A DNA stretch of 64,000 nt. Source: Neisseria macacae ATCC 33926 (GTDB lineage Bacteria > Pseudomonadota > Gammaproteobacteria > Burkholderiales > Neisseriaceae). Below the pieces are notes generated by a model. It made no database searches. It had not been told where the DNA came from and was given only the letters and a program-made list of their open reading frames with translations. A program made the position numbers and the translations under genes. Location of the stretch: the NCBI RefSeq assembly GCF_022749495.1, contig NZ_CP094241.1, forward strand, positions 1,860,001 through 1,924,000. Direction: 5' to 3'. Each line of letters begins with the position of its first letter. Position 1 is the first letter of the stretch. Shown here piece by piece: positions 52,993 through 60,835 of this stretch.

Positions 52993-54798
52993 ATGAAAAA
53001 ACTCCTTTACTTCTTTACCGCCTTTTTTGCCCTGTGTTCCAGCGCGTTCGCTGTAAACGCCGACGATTTGCTGCCGCCTGAAAAAGCGTTCGTGCCGCAA
53101 GTGAACGTTACCGACAAAGGCATCAACGTCGAATTCAAAATCGCCGACGGCTACTATATGTACCAATCGAAAATCGTCGCCGCCACCGCGCCTGAAGGCG
53201 TATTGGGCGAACCCGTTTTCAGCAAAGGCGAAGCCAAAGAAGATGAGTTTTTCGGCAAACAAACCGTGTTCCACCGCGCCGCTCAGGTCAACTGGCCTTA
53301 CAAAAAAGCCGCGCCGACCTACAAGCTGACGCTGACTTATCAAGGTTGTGCCGAAGCCGGCGTATGTTACCCGCCTGTGGACACTTCTTTCGAGATTAAT
53401 GGTAACGGCCTGTACCAGCCGCAAAGCGACGAACCCATATCCGCCAAAGACCGCTTCCTGCAACCCGATTCCGCCAAACCATCCCCCGCCGCCGCGCCTA
53501 AAGCCTCGCAAAACGACGACAGCAGCCGCTTCAAATTATCGTGGGACACATTAAACGCCAACCTGTTGGCGTTTTTTACCGCAGGGGTATTCTTGAGCTT
53601 TACCGCCTGTATGTATCCGCTTTTGCCGATTGTTTCCAGCATTATTGTCGGCGATAAAACCGCCGGCAAAGGCCGCGCTTTCGCTCTGTCCGTAGCGTAT
53701 GTGCAAGGTTTGGCACTGACCTACACGCTGGTCGGCGTCATCGCAGGCTTGACGGGCGCGCTTCTGACCGTATGGCTGCAACAGGCATGGGTCGTCCTTG
53801 CCGCCGCAGGTCTGATGGTCGTCCTCGCGCTTTCCATGTTCGGACTCTTCAACATCCAACTGCCCAACGCCGTCCAATCCTATTTCCAAAACCAAAGCAG
53901 CAAACTCTCCGGCGGCAAAATCTTCTCCGTCTTCGTCATGGGCATACTCTCCGCGCTGATCGTCGGCCCCTGCGTCGCCCCGCCGCTCGGATTCGCCTTG
54001 GGCTATATCGGACAAACCGGTGATGCCGTTTTGGGCGGACTGGCGCTGTATGTCTTGGCACTCGGCACCGGCGTTCCGCTGATCCTCATCGGCACATTCG
54101 GCGGCCACGTCCTGCCCAAAGCAGGCGACTGGATGAACGGCATCAAATACGCCTTCGGCTTCATCCTGCTTGCCGTAGCCGTCTATCTCGCCACACCGCA
54201 CCTGCCCTACTACCTCGTGGTCGCGCTTTACACCCTGCTCATGATCGTCCCTGCCGTCATGTTGCTGGTTAAATCCGGCAAACAAAAAGGTCGTCTGAAA
54301 ACCGCAGCCTCCGTTTTAGGCTTCCTACTCATCATCGGCGGCGCATGGTTCGGCTGGCAAAGCGCAAACAAACAAACCACCGCCCTGCACCACTTCCTGA
54401 CGCTCTCTCCCCCGTCCGAAGCAGGCAAAACCACCGACCACGGCAAAATGTTCACCGACGTCGCCGAACTCAAAGCCACCATGGACGCCGCATTGAGAGC
54501 CAACCCCGACAAACCCGTCGTTTTGGATTTCTACGCCGACTGGTGTATTTCCTGCAAAGAAATGGCAAACTACACGCTCAACCAGCCGCAAGTGCATGAA
54601 GCCGTCGATATGGAACGCTTCTTCCAAATCGACGTAACCGCCAACACGCCCGAACATCAGGCACTCTATAAAGAATACGGAATCTACGGCCCGCCGGGCA
54701 TTTTCGCCATCCACGCCGACGGCCGCCGCAGCGACCCCTTGCTCGGCTTCGCCAAACCGGACGAATTCATCAACTGGTACAAACAAAACGAAAAATAA
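52993..54798 (+). CDS. dsbD: DsbD, thiol:disulfide interchange protein
   Basis: A 601-residue inner-membrane protein that carries electrons from cytoplasmic thioredoxin to periplasmic disulfide isomerases and cytochrome c maturation. It has a signal peptide (about 1-20) and an N-terminal alpha domain with the pair in GCAEAGVCYPP. The membrane domain carries TACMYPLLP and GPCVAPPLGF. The C-terminal thioredoxin domain has YADWCISCKEM. All six redox cysteines are present. An in-frame DUS core lies near 54286 in the loop before the last domain. Confidence 0.95.
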   Translation: MKKLLYFFTAFFALCSSAFAVNADDLLPPEKAFVPQVNVTDKGINVEFKIADGYYMYQSKIVAATAPEGVLGEPVFSKGEAKEDEFFGKQTVFHRAAQVNWPYKKAAPTYKLTLTYQGCAEAGVCYPPVDTSFEINGNGLYQPQSDEPISAKDRFLQPDSAKPSPAAAPKASQNDDSSRFKLSWDTLNANLLAFFTAGVFLSFTACMYPLLPIVSSIIVGDKTAGKGRAFALSVAYVQGLALTYTLVGVIAGLTGALLTVWLQQAWVVLAAAGLMVVLALSMFGLFNIQLPNAVQSYFQNQSSKLSGGKIFSVFVMGILSALIVGPCVAPPLGFALGYIGQTGDAVLGGLALYVLALGTGVPLILIGTFGGHVLPKAGDWMNGIKYAFGFILLAVAVYLATPHLPYYLVVALYTLLMIVPAVMLLVKSGKQKGRLKTAASVLGFLLIIGGAWFGWQSANKQTTALHHFLTLSPPSEAGKTTDHGKMFTDVAELKATMDAALRANPDKPVVLDFYADWCISCKEMANYTLNQPQVHEAVDMERFFQIDVTANTPEHQALYKEYGIYGPPGIFAIHADGRRSDPLLGFAKPDEFINWYKQNEK

Positions 54799-54803
54799 AG
54801 ACG

Positions 54804-54849
54804 AAAGGTCGTCTGAAAACCTGAAACAGGGTTTTCAGACGACCTTTTT
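54804..54849. terminator. Paired-DUS hairpin after dsbD
   Basis: AAAGGTCGTCTGAAAAC and its complement with a T run, close to the dsbD stop. Confidence 0.85.
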
Positions 54850-54883
54850 AAATGGTGGGTTTCAACCCCGCCACTGGTTACAC

Positions 54884-55273
54884 CTATTTAATTTTCAAAA
54901 TTGGAAGATTAAGATGTCTTAATTCATTTTGTTTCGGACATGAGGTCTTTAACGAGCCTTTCTTACCCTTTTCTACATCCAGGCGTATCGATATGAAGCA
55001 TTGATTTTTATCATGAATATATTCATCTACATCATAACCCACACCCGTTTCTTCATCTGTATCAATTTCCAAATCCCCTGATTTTAATTTTGCCACGCCT
55101 TGCATCAAAGAATTTTTCCCTGAATTGCGCGGGTTATATATATCGAATTGTATATTTCCATTTTTCAAATGCTTTGTCTGAAGCAATAGCCCTGTTTTGC
55201 TTACTCGATATGTCCCTGAATAGGCTGACAAGGGTATAAAAAGTAAAAACACATATAAAAACTTTTTCATCAT
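54884..55273 (-). CDS. Small secreted protein, function unknown
   Basis: A 129-residue protein with a signal peptide (MMKKFLYVFLLFIPLSAYS) and a hydrophilic mature part with two cysteines (NQCFIS, KTSCPKQ). Base composition is clearly more AT-rich than neighbouring genes, which hints at transfer or relaxed selection. An ATG pair leaves the exact start open by one codon. The promoter side abuts a second-family miniature element. Confidence 0.65.
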   Translation of the reverse strand: MMKKFLYVFLLFIPLSAYSGTYRVSKTGLLLQTKHLKNGNIQFDIYNPRNSGKNSLMQGVAKLKSGDLEIDTDEETGVGYDVDEYIHDKNQCFISIRLDVEKGKKGSLKTSCPKQNELRHLNLPILKIK

Positions 55274-55290
55274 ACTGCTCTTTCCTCAAT

Positions 55291-55397
55291 TATAGTGGAT
55301 TAAAATAAAAATGAGACAAGGCGGCAACGCCCGCCGTGTACGGGTAGTACATAAGGGCGTTGGCAACGCCGTATCATTGCAATTTTAATCCACTATA
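55291..55397. mobile_element. Second-family miniature element, 107 bp
   Basis: Same sequence as 47765-47871, 17 bases upstream of the small secreted-protein start. A worn Correia fragment lies just to its right. Confidence 0.85.
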
Positions 55398-55430
55398 AAT
55401 TTTAAAGATAAGAATGCTCTAGTAATCCAA

Positions 55431-55481
55431 GTTTGAACCGATACCACGTTGTCTCAACTTAGCCCAAAGATTGCGACTGAA
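55431..55481. repeat. Degenerate Correia fragment
   Basis: GTTTGAACCGATACCACGTT and TTAGCCCAAAGA can be aligned with the inner left half of a full Correia element with several changes. No ends remain. Confidence 0.5.
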
Positions 55482-55553
55482 GGTCTAAAATGACAATAGA
55501 TTTATATGGTAACTGATTGATGCAATGGGCTGCAACAAATGGGATGAACGGCG

Positions 55554-55599
55554 AAAAGGTCGTCTGAAAGCGAATATTTCATTTTCAGACGACCCTTTT
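55554..55599 (-). terminator. Paired-DUS hairpin after pflA
   Basis: AAAAGGTCGTCTGAAAG and TTTTCAGACGACCCTTTT around a 14-base loop, near the pflA stop. Confidence 0.8.
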
Positions 55600-55609
55600 G
55601 GATTTGAAC

Positions 55610-56422
55610 TCAATAAATAATGTTTTTGCCGTAACTTTCTAAAATTGATTTGATTTTGAGGATGGTTTCTTTGGGGGGCGGATGTACGCCGGTGAGTTTG
55701 TAGGTGTCGCCGCACAATGCCCATTTGTGCGCGCCCAGTTCGTGATAAGGAAGGAGTTCGACCATTTCGACGTTGTCCATGTCTGCGATGAATTCGCCGA
55801 GCAGGTGGGCGGAACGGTCGTCGTCGGTATAGCCTGGGACGACGACGTAGCGGACGCGTGCGGGCTGTTTGCGTTCGGCGAGGTAGTGGGCAAATTTGAG
55901 GGTTTTGGTGTTGGGGATGCCGACGAGGACTTTGTGGATTTCGGGGTTGATTTGTTTTAAATCGAGCATGACGAGGTTGGTATGGTCGAGCAGGTCGTCG
56001 AGGATGGAATCGTAATGCAGGGCGTAGCCGTTGCTGTCGAGGCAGGTGTGGATGTCGTGTTCTTGGCAGGCGGTGAACCAGTCGCGTACGAATTCGTATT
56101 GCAGGAGCGGTTCGCCGCCTGTGGCGGTAACGCCGCCGCCTGTGGCGCGCAGGTAGTGGCGGTAGGACATGACTTGCTTCATGACTTCGGGCACGGTCAT
56201 TTCTTGGGCTTGTTCGGTGTGCAAGTCCCATGTGTCGCGGTTGTGGCAGTAGAGGCAGCGCATGAGGCAGCCTTGCAGAAAGAGGACGTAGCGCAACCCG
56301 GGACCGTCCACTGCGCCGCAGGATTCTACGGAATGGACGATGCCTTTGCCGTTGTAATGGCGGTGTCCGAGGTCTTTGGCGGGGGCGGGTATTTCGGGGT
56401 TGATGGCGATGGATGTCTGCAT
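55610..56422 (-). CDS. pflA: Pyruvate formate-lyase activating enzyme
   Basis: A 270-residue radical-SAM enzyme that installs the glycyl radical on PflB. The cluster motif is CLMRCLYCHNR, with SAM-binding GGGVTATGGEPL. The length is a little above the usual 245, owing to an N-terminal extension before GKGIVHSVESCGAVDG. It lies downstream of pflB on the same strand with its own start region and a DUS at 56446. Confidence 0.94.
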   Translation of the reverse strand: MQTSIAINPEIPAPAKDLGHRHYNGKGIVHSVESCGAVDGPGLRYVLFLQGCLMRCLYCHNRDTWDLHTEQAQEMTVPEVMKQVMSYRHYLRATGGGVTATGGEPLLQYEFVRDWFTACQEHDIHTCLDSNGYALHYDSILDDLLDHTNLVMLDLKQINPEIHKVLVGIPNTKTLKFAHYLAERKQPARVRYVVVPGYTDDDRSAHLLGEFIADMDNVEMVELLPYHELGAHKWALCGDTYKLTGVHPPPKETILKIKSILESYGKNIIY

Positions 56423-56585
56423 GGTGTCTGATGTACCGGATATTGGGGTCGTCTGAAAACTTGTTTTTGTGTTGCAGAGGGTTCTTCTTATTGGATTAAT
56501 ATGCGGGCATTGCGTTCCCTGTTGTGAGAAGTTTATGGGCTGTTTTTAAATAGGTAAATGGGTTTTAATGATAACTCTATTGTAC

Positions 56586-56622
56586 CGCCTTCGGTCGTCT
56601 TGATTTAAAGTTAATCCACTGG
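56586..56622. repeat. Degenerate Correia right end
   Basis: TGATTTAAAGTTAATCCACT matches the right terminal repeat, but the final TATA is lost and no left end is present. Confidence 0.5.
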
Positions 56623-56653
56623 ATTTTGATATTATCAAACCATTGCTTCAGGC

Positions 56654-56696
56654 AAAATCAAGCCGGGTTCCGGATAATCCGTCCCCCGGCTTGGTT
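56654..56696 (-). terminator. Intrinsic terminator after pflB
   Basis: CAAGCCGGG pairs with CCCGGCTTG; on the minus strand GATTTTG follows. It is 19 bases beyond the pflB stop and not DUS-based. Confidence 0.75.
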
Positions 56697-56714
56697 TACT
56701 GTAAACCCTTTGCT

Positions 56715-59000
56715 TTACATGGTTTGTGTAAAGGTACGGGTAATCACGTCAAGCTGCTGTTCTCGGGTCAGCGAGTTGAAGCGTACGGCGTAACCGGACA
56801 CGCGGATGGTCAGTTGCGGATATTTGTCCGGATTGTTCATCGCGTCTTCCAGCGTTTCGCGGGTCAATACGTTGACGTTCAGGTGTTGACCGCCTTCCAC
56901 TTCTCCTTCTTCGTGGTGGAAGTAACCATCCATCAGGCCTGCGAGGTTGCGTTCGCGGGAATTTTCGTCTTTACCTAATGCACCCGGCACGATGGAGAAG
57001 GTGTAGGAAATACCGTCTTTGGCAAATTCAAACGGCAGTTTGGCTACGGAGGTCAGCGAAGCGACGGCGCCGTTGACATCGCGGCCGTGCATCGGGTTGG
57101 CGCCCGGACCGAACGGTGCGCCTGCGCGGCGGCCGTCAGGCGTGTTGCCGGTTTTTTTGCCGTACACGACGTTGGAGGTAATGGTCAGCACGGACTGGGT
57201 CGGCGTCGCGTTGCGGTAAGTTTTGTGGGTCGCCACTTTTTTCATAAAGCGTTCCACCAAGTCGCAGGCAATATCATCCACGCGGTCGTCGTTGTTACCG
57301 AACTGCGGGTATTCGCCTTCGATTTCAAAGTCAACGGCAATACCGTTTTCGTCGCGAATCGGTTTGACTTTGGCGTATTTGATGGCGGACAGCGAGTCGG
57401 CGGCCACAGACAAACCGGCGATACCGCAGGCCATAGTGCGTTTCACGTCGCGGTCGTGCAGCGCCATCAACGCGGCTTCGTAGCTGTATTTGTCGTGCAT
57501 GTAATGAATGATGTTCAGCGCGGTAACGTATTGGGTTGCCAACCAATCCATGAATTTGTCCATGCGCGCAAAGACAGTGTCGTAGTCCAAGACTTCGTCC
57601 ATAATCGGTTCGGTTTTCGGACCAACTTGGTCTTTGGATTTTTCGTCCACGCCGCCGTTGATTGCGTACAGCAGGGTTTTCGCCAAGTTGGCGCGTGCGC
57701 CGAAGAACTGCATTTGTTTGCCGACCACCATCGGGCTGACGCAGCAGGCAATGGCGTAGTCGTCGCTGTTGAAGTCCGGACGCATCAAATCGTCGTTTTC
57801 GTATTGGATGGACGAGGTGTCGATGGACACTTTGGCACAAAACTCTTTAAAGCCTTGCGGCAGTTGTTCGGACCACAACACAGTGATGTTCGGTTCGGGA
57901 GACGGACCCATGTTGTACAGGGTGTGCAGCACGCGGAAGTTGGTACGGGTTACCAGCGTGCGTCCATCCAAACCCATACCGCCGATGGATTCGGTTGCCC
58001 AAATCGGGTCGCCGGAGAAGAGTTGGTCGTATTCGGGCGTACGCAGGAAACGAACCATACGCAGTTTCATCACCAAATGGTCGATAAATTCTTGCGCTTG
58101 GGTTTCGGTAATTACGCCGTTTTTCAGGTCGCGCTCGATGTAGATGTCCAAGAATGAAGACACGCGACCGAACGACATGGCGGCGCCGTTTTGCGATTTA
58201 ACGGCGGCAAGGTAGCCGAAGTAAGTCCATTGGATGGCTTCTTGTGCATTTTTCGCAGGGCCGGAAATGTCGTAGCCGTAAGAGGCTGCCATTTCTTTCA
58301 TTTGACCCAAGGCTTTGTATTGTTCGTTGATTTCTTCGCGGCGGCGGATAACTTCTTCCAAATCCACGCCGTTTTCCAAATCGGCTTGCAGCGAGTTGAA
58401 CTGGTTGAGTTTGTCTTTCATCAAGAAGTCGATACCGTACAATGCCACGCGGCGGTAGTCGCCGATGATGCGACCACGACCGTAAGCGTCCGGCAAGCCG
58501 GTAATCACGCCTGATTTACGGCAACGGCGGATGTCGGGCGTATAAACGTCAAACACACCTTGGTTGTGGGTTTTACGGTATTTGGTGAAGATTTCGCTAA
58601 CTTCGGGGTTCAACTCGACGTTGTACACTTTGCACGCGTCTTGTACCATTTTCAAACCGCCGAACGGCATGATCGAGCGTTTCAGAGGCTCATCTGTTTG
58701 CAGGCCGACGATGGTTTCCAAATCTTTATTGATATAACCCGGCGCATGGCTGGTAATGCCGGACACGACTTGCGCGTCAATTTTGTAGGGTTCGTGCGTG
58801 CGGTTTTCGACTTTGATGCCTTCCATCACGTCCGCCCACAATTTGGTCGTAGCCTCGGTCGCAGGTGCGAGGAAAGACGCATCGCCTTCATAAGGCGTGT
58901 AGTTTTTCTGAATAAAATCGCGCACGTCGACATTGGTTTCCCAATTACCGCCGACAAAACCTTCCCAAGCGGCAGGGCGTTGCTGTACATCGGTTGACAT
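56715..59000 (-). CDS. pflB: Pyruvate formate-lyase (formate acetyltransferase)
   Basis: A 761-residue glycyl-radical enzyme splitting pyruvate to acetyl-CoA and formate without oxygen. The catalytic pair is C419-C420 in AIACCVSPM, and the radical glycine is G736 in RVSGYAVRF near the C-terminus. The length is normal. A strong ribosome site (TTAGGAG) precedes the ATG and an FNR-like palindrome lies 123 bases upstream. Together with pflA it gives a fermentative route, notable in a genus usually treated as respiratory. Confidence 0.97.
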   Translation of the reverse strand: MSTDVQQRPAAWEGFVGGNWETNVDVRDFIQKNYTPYEGDASFLAPATEATTKLWADVMEGIKVENRTHEPYKIDAQVVSGITSHAPGYINKDLETIVGLQTDEPLKRSIMPFGGLKMVQDACKVYNVELNPEVSEIFTKYRKTHNQGVFDVYTPDIRRCRKSGVITGLPDAYGRGRIIGDYRRVALYGIDFLMKDKLNQFNSLQADLENGVDLEEVIRRREEINEQYKALGQMKEMAASYGYDISGPAKNAQEAIQWTYFGYLAAVKSQNGAAMSFGRVSSFLDIYIERDLKNGVITETQAQEFIDHLVMKLRMVRFLRTPEYDQLFSGDPIWATESIGGMGLDGRTLVTRTNFRVLHTLYNMGPSPEPNITVLWSEQLPQGFKEFCAKVSIDTSSIQYENDDLMRPDFNSDDYAIACCVSPMVVGKQMQFFGARANLAKTLLYAINGGVDEKSKDQVGPKTEPIMDEVLDYDTVFARMDKFMDWLATQYVTALNIIHYMHDKYSYEAALMALHDRDVKRTMACGIAGLSVAADSLSAIKYAKVKPIRDENGIAVDFEIEGEYPQFGNNDDRVDDIACDLVERFMKKVATHKTYRNATPTQSVLTITSNVVYGKKTGNTPDGRRAGAPFGPGANPMHGRDVNGAVASLTSVAKLPFEFAKDGISYTFSIVPGALGKDENSRERNLAGLMDGYFHHEEGEVEGGQHLNVNVLTRETLEDAMNNPDKYPQLTIRVSGYAVRFNSLTREQQLDVITRTFTQTM

Positions 59001-59122
59001 ATCAAGCTCCTAATTTGTCAGATAGAATTTATAGGTAGAAGAAATTTACCTTTGCAGAATAGCACTTTAGCTCTATGAAGTGTAACGATTGGCGGAGATG
59101 TGAACGTTTACCCGATATTTTT

Positions 59123-59136
59123 TTGACTTACATCAA
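59123..59136 (-). promoter_or_regulatory. FNR-like binding site upstream of pflB
   Basis: TTGATGTAAGTCAA on the minus strand matches TTGATnnnnATCAA with one mismatch. It is placed to drive pflB under low oxygen. The exact promoter boxes are not clear. Confidence 0.6.
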
Positions 59137-59212
59137 TGAGAACAGTTATTACTTAAAACTACATTTTATTTTTCAAGCCTTTAGCGTGTAAACAAGTGTA
59201 GAATATAAAATT

Positions 59213-59247
59213 AAGCCCTGAAAACTTGTCCGGTTTTCAGGGCTTTT
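59213..59247. terminator. Strong bidirectional hairpin
   Basis: AGCCCTGAAAAC pairs with GTTTTCAGGGCT, followed by TTTT on the plus strand and an AT-rich tract on the minus. It lies between the tRNA cluster and the pflB promoter. Confidence 0.75.
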
Positions 59248-59318
59248 CCTTAGGTATTTGATTTCATGCAATTACATTGTGTAAAGGTCACAAGTTGGAC
59301 ACAAATTGGACACAAAGC

Positions 59319-59350
59319 AAAAAGACAGCCTGAATTATAAGCTGTCTTTT
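59319..59350 (-). terminator. Terminator of the tRNA cluster
   Basis: AAAGACAGC and GCTGTCTTT form a stem, with TTTTT following on the minus strand, about 45 bases beyond tRNA-Leu. Confidence 0.8.
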
Positions 59351-59394
59351 GGTAATTTAGAGTCTTAGATTATTCAATAAATTCATAGATTTAT

Positions 59395-59484
59395 TGGTGC
59401 CCGGAGCCGGAATCGAACCGGCACGGCCGGTTTAGGGCCGACGGATTTTAAGTCCGTTGTGTCTACCTATTTCACCACCCGGGC
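59395..59484 (-). tRNA. tRNA-Leu (anticodon TAA)
   Basis: The minus strand reads GCCCGGGTGGTG... with a GGACTTAAAATCC anticodon arm and a long variable arm, closing with a TCCGGGC acceptor strand and an encoded CCA. Class II size (90 bases with CCA) fits tRNA-Leu. It is the last gene of the cluster. Confidence 0.95.
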
Positions 59485-59507
59485 GCAGACTGTTTTATAT
59501 TGAAATT

Positions 59508-59585
59508 TGGAGGCGGGGGCGCGGATTTGAACCGGCCTATATAAGGGTTGCACCCCTTATAGCATAAACACTCTGCCACCCCGCC
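59508..59585 (-). tRNA. Aberrant tRNA-Cys-like gene (anticodon GCA), possibly non-functional
   Basis: It has a perfect seven-base acceptor stem (GGCGGGG/CCCCGCC), an encoded TCCA end and the T-loop GGTTCAAATCC, so it is tRNA-shaped. But the anticodon arm is an eight-base palindrome (TATAAGGG / CCCTTATA) leaving a six-base loop GTGCAA. The T stem has two mismatches or a bulge, and the D loop lacks one G of the GG pair. It is 78 bases, four longer than the normal tRNA-Cys next to it, from which it may derive. It lies between tRNA-Cys and tRNA-Leu in the same transcript. Confidence 0.55.
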
Positions 59586-59595
59586 ATGAAATGAG

Positions 59596-59669
59596 TGGAG
59601 GCGAGAGTCGGAATCGAACCGGCGTCCACGGATTTGCAATCCGCTGCATTACCACTTTGCTATCTCGCC
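59596..59669 (-). tRNA. tRNA-Cys (anticodon GCA)
   Basis: Canonical 74-base tRNA with GGCGAGA acceptor stem, GGATTGCAAATCC anticodon arm, GCCGGTTCGATTCC T-arm and an encoded CCA. It is the normal cysteine tRNA beside the aberrant copy. Confidence 0.96.
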
Positions 59670-59696
59670 AAACAAACTACCAGGTAGTGTTCAAAC

Positions 59697-59772
59697 TGGA
59701 GCGGGAAACGAGTCTCGAACTCGCGACCTCAACCTTGGCAAGGTTGCGCTCTACCAACTGAGCTATTCCCGC
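59697..59772 (-). tRNA. tRNA-Gly (anticodon GCC), copy 4 in transcript order
   Basis: A 76-base canonical tRNA (GCGGGAATAGCTCAGTTGG start, CCTTGCCAAGG anticodon arm, encoded CCA). It is one of four apparently identical bodies. Confidence 0.96.
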
Positions 59773-59794
59773 ATATCCAAATGTGCCTGAACGA

Positions 59795-59870
59795 TGGAGC
59801 GGGAAACGAGTCTCGAACTCGCGACCTCAACCTTGGCAAGGTTGCGCTCTACCAACTGAGCTATTCCCGC
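59795..59870 (-). tRNA. tRNA-Gly (anticodon GCC), copy 3
   Basis: Identical body to its neighbours; only the spacer differs. Confidence 0.96.
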
Positions 59871-59896
59871 ATGGGGCACATCTGAAAATTAAACTG

Positions 59897-59972
59897 TGGA
59901 GCGGGAAACGAGTCTCGAACTCGCGACCTCAACCTTGGCAAGGTTGCGCTCTACCAACTGAGCTATTCCCGC
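59897..59972 (-). tRNA. tRNA-Gly (anticodon GCC), copy 2
   Basis: Identical body to its neighbours; only the spacer differs. Confidence 0.96.
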
Positions 59973-60011
59973 ATCGGAGAAACTTTATAGCAACTTAAGA
60001 CAGGATTCGTT

Positions 60012-60087
60012 TGGAGCGGGAAACGAGTCTCGAACTCGCGACCTCAACCTTGGCAAGGTTGCGCTCTACCAACTGAGCTATTCCCGC
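60012..60087 (-). tRNA. tRNA-Gly (anticodon GCC), copy 1
   Basis: First tRNA after pgsA, which ends 87 bases upstream on the same strand. Identical body to the other three. Confidence 0.96.
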
Positions 60088-60173
60088 CGAATGTCTGTTT
60101 CTTGCTGCTGTTTCTGAAGAAGACGCAATTATTATGGATTTAAAACTTGTCGTCAAGGGGTTTGTTTTATTTT

Positions 60174-60734
60174 TTATTTGATTTCCTGCCACGCCATTTT
60201 CAGATAATAGAACATTGACCAGAGGGTTAATACAGATGCGATAAACATCAATATGTTACCTGTCAGGTAAAAAATATTGTCAAATCGATTGGAGGCTAAG
60301 AGCAATAAAAATATGGCAACCATTTGCGCGGCGGTTTTAAATTTGCCGATCGTGGCAACGGCAACGCTGCTGCGCCTGCCCATTTGCGCCATCCATTCCC
60401 TCAAGGCGGAAATGGTAATTTCCCTGCCGATGATGATGATGGCGAAGATAACATAAGTACGGCCAAGGCTGACCAGCAGCAATAATGCGGTCGCTACCAT
60501 CAATTTATCCGCAACAGGATCGAGGAAGGCGCCGAAATCGGAGGTTTGTTTCCAAAGCCTTGCTAAAAATCCGTCAAACCAATCGGTTACGGCTGCGAGT
60601 GCGAAAATGATAGCGGCAGTCCAATTGACGGTTTCCGGTGCAATCCACCCTTTTGGCAGGAAAAACAGCAAAGTAAAGACCGGAATCAGCAAAACGCGCA
60701 TCCAAGTCAGAAAAATCGGTATGTTCCAAGGCAT
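60174..60734 (-). CDS. pgsA: CDP-diacylglycerol-glycerol-3-phosphate phosphatidyltransferase
   Basis: A 186-residue membrane enzyme making phosphatidylglycerol phosphate. The CDP-alcohol phosphatidyltransferase motif is complete (DWFDGFLARLWKQTSDFGAFLDPVADK region: D-G...A-R...G...D...D). Several membrane helices are evident. The tRNA cluster follows on the same strand without an obvious terminator, so read-through is possible. Confidence 0.95.
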   Translation of the reverse strand: MPWNIPIFLTWMRVLLIPVFTLLFFLPKGWIAPETVNWTAAIIFALAAVTDWFDGFLARLWKQTSDFGAFLDPVADKLMVATALLLLVSLGRTYVIFAIIIIGREITISALREWMAQMGRRSSVAVATIGKFKTAAQMVAIFLLLLASNRFDNIFYLTGNILMFIASVLTLWSMFYYLKMAWQEIK

Positions 60735-60788
60735 GATTTACCTTTGATGTGGTTATGATAGTTAATTTGCCTATTATAACGGACTTGT

Positions 60789-60826
60789 CTGTCTGAAAGC
60801 ATATGTTTTCACCATCTTTCAGACAG
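60789..60826 (-). terminator. DUS-like hairpin with altered core
   Basis: CTGTCTGAAAG pairs with CTTTCAGACAG over a 16-base loop. The core is GTCTGTCTGAAA, not the uptake consensus. It lies just past the stop of the HELTH-motif gene. Confidence 0.7.
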
Positions 60827-60835
60827 CAAAAGCCT

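Noticed and set aside
59697..60087. Regular repeats with spacers, resembling a CRISPR array
   Set aside because: Each repeat folds as a complete tRNA-Gly with encoded CCA.
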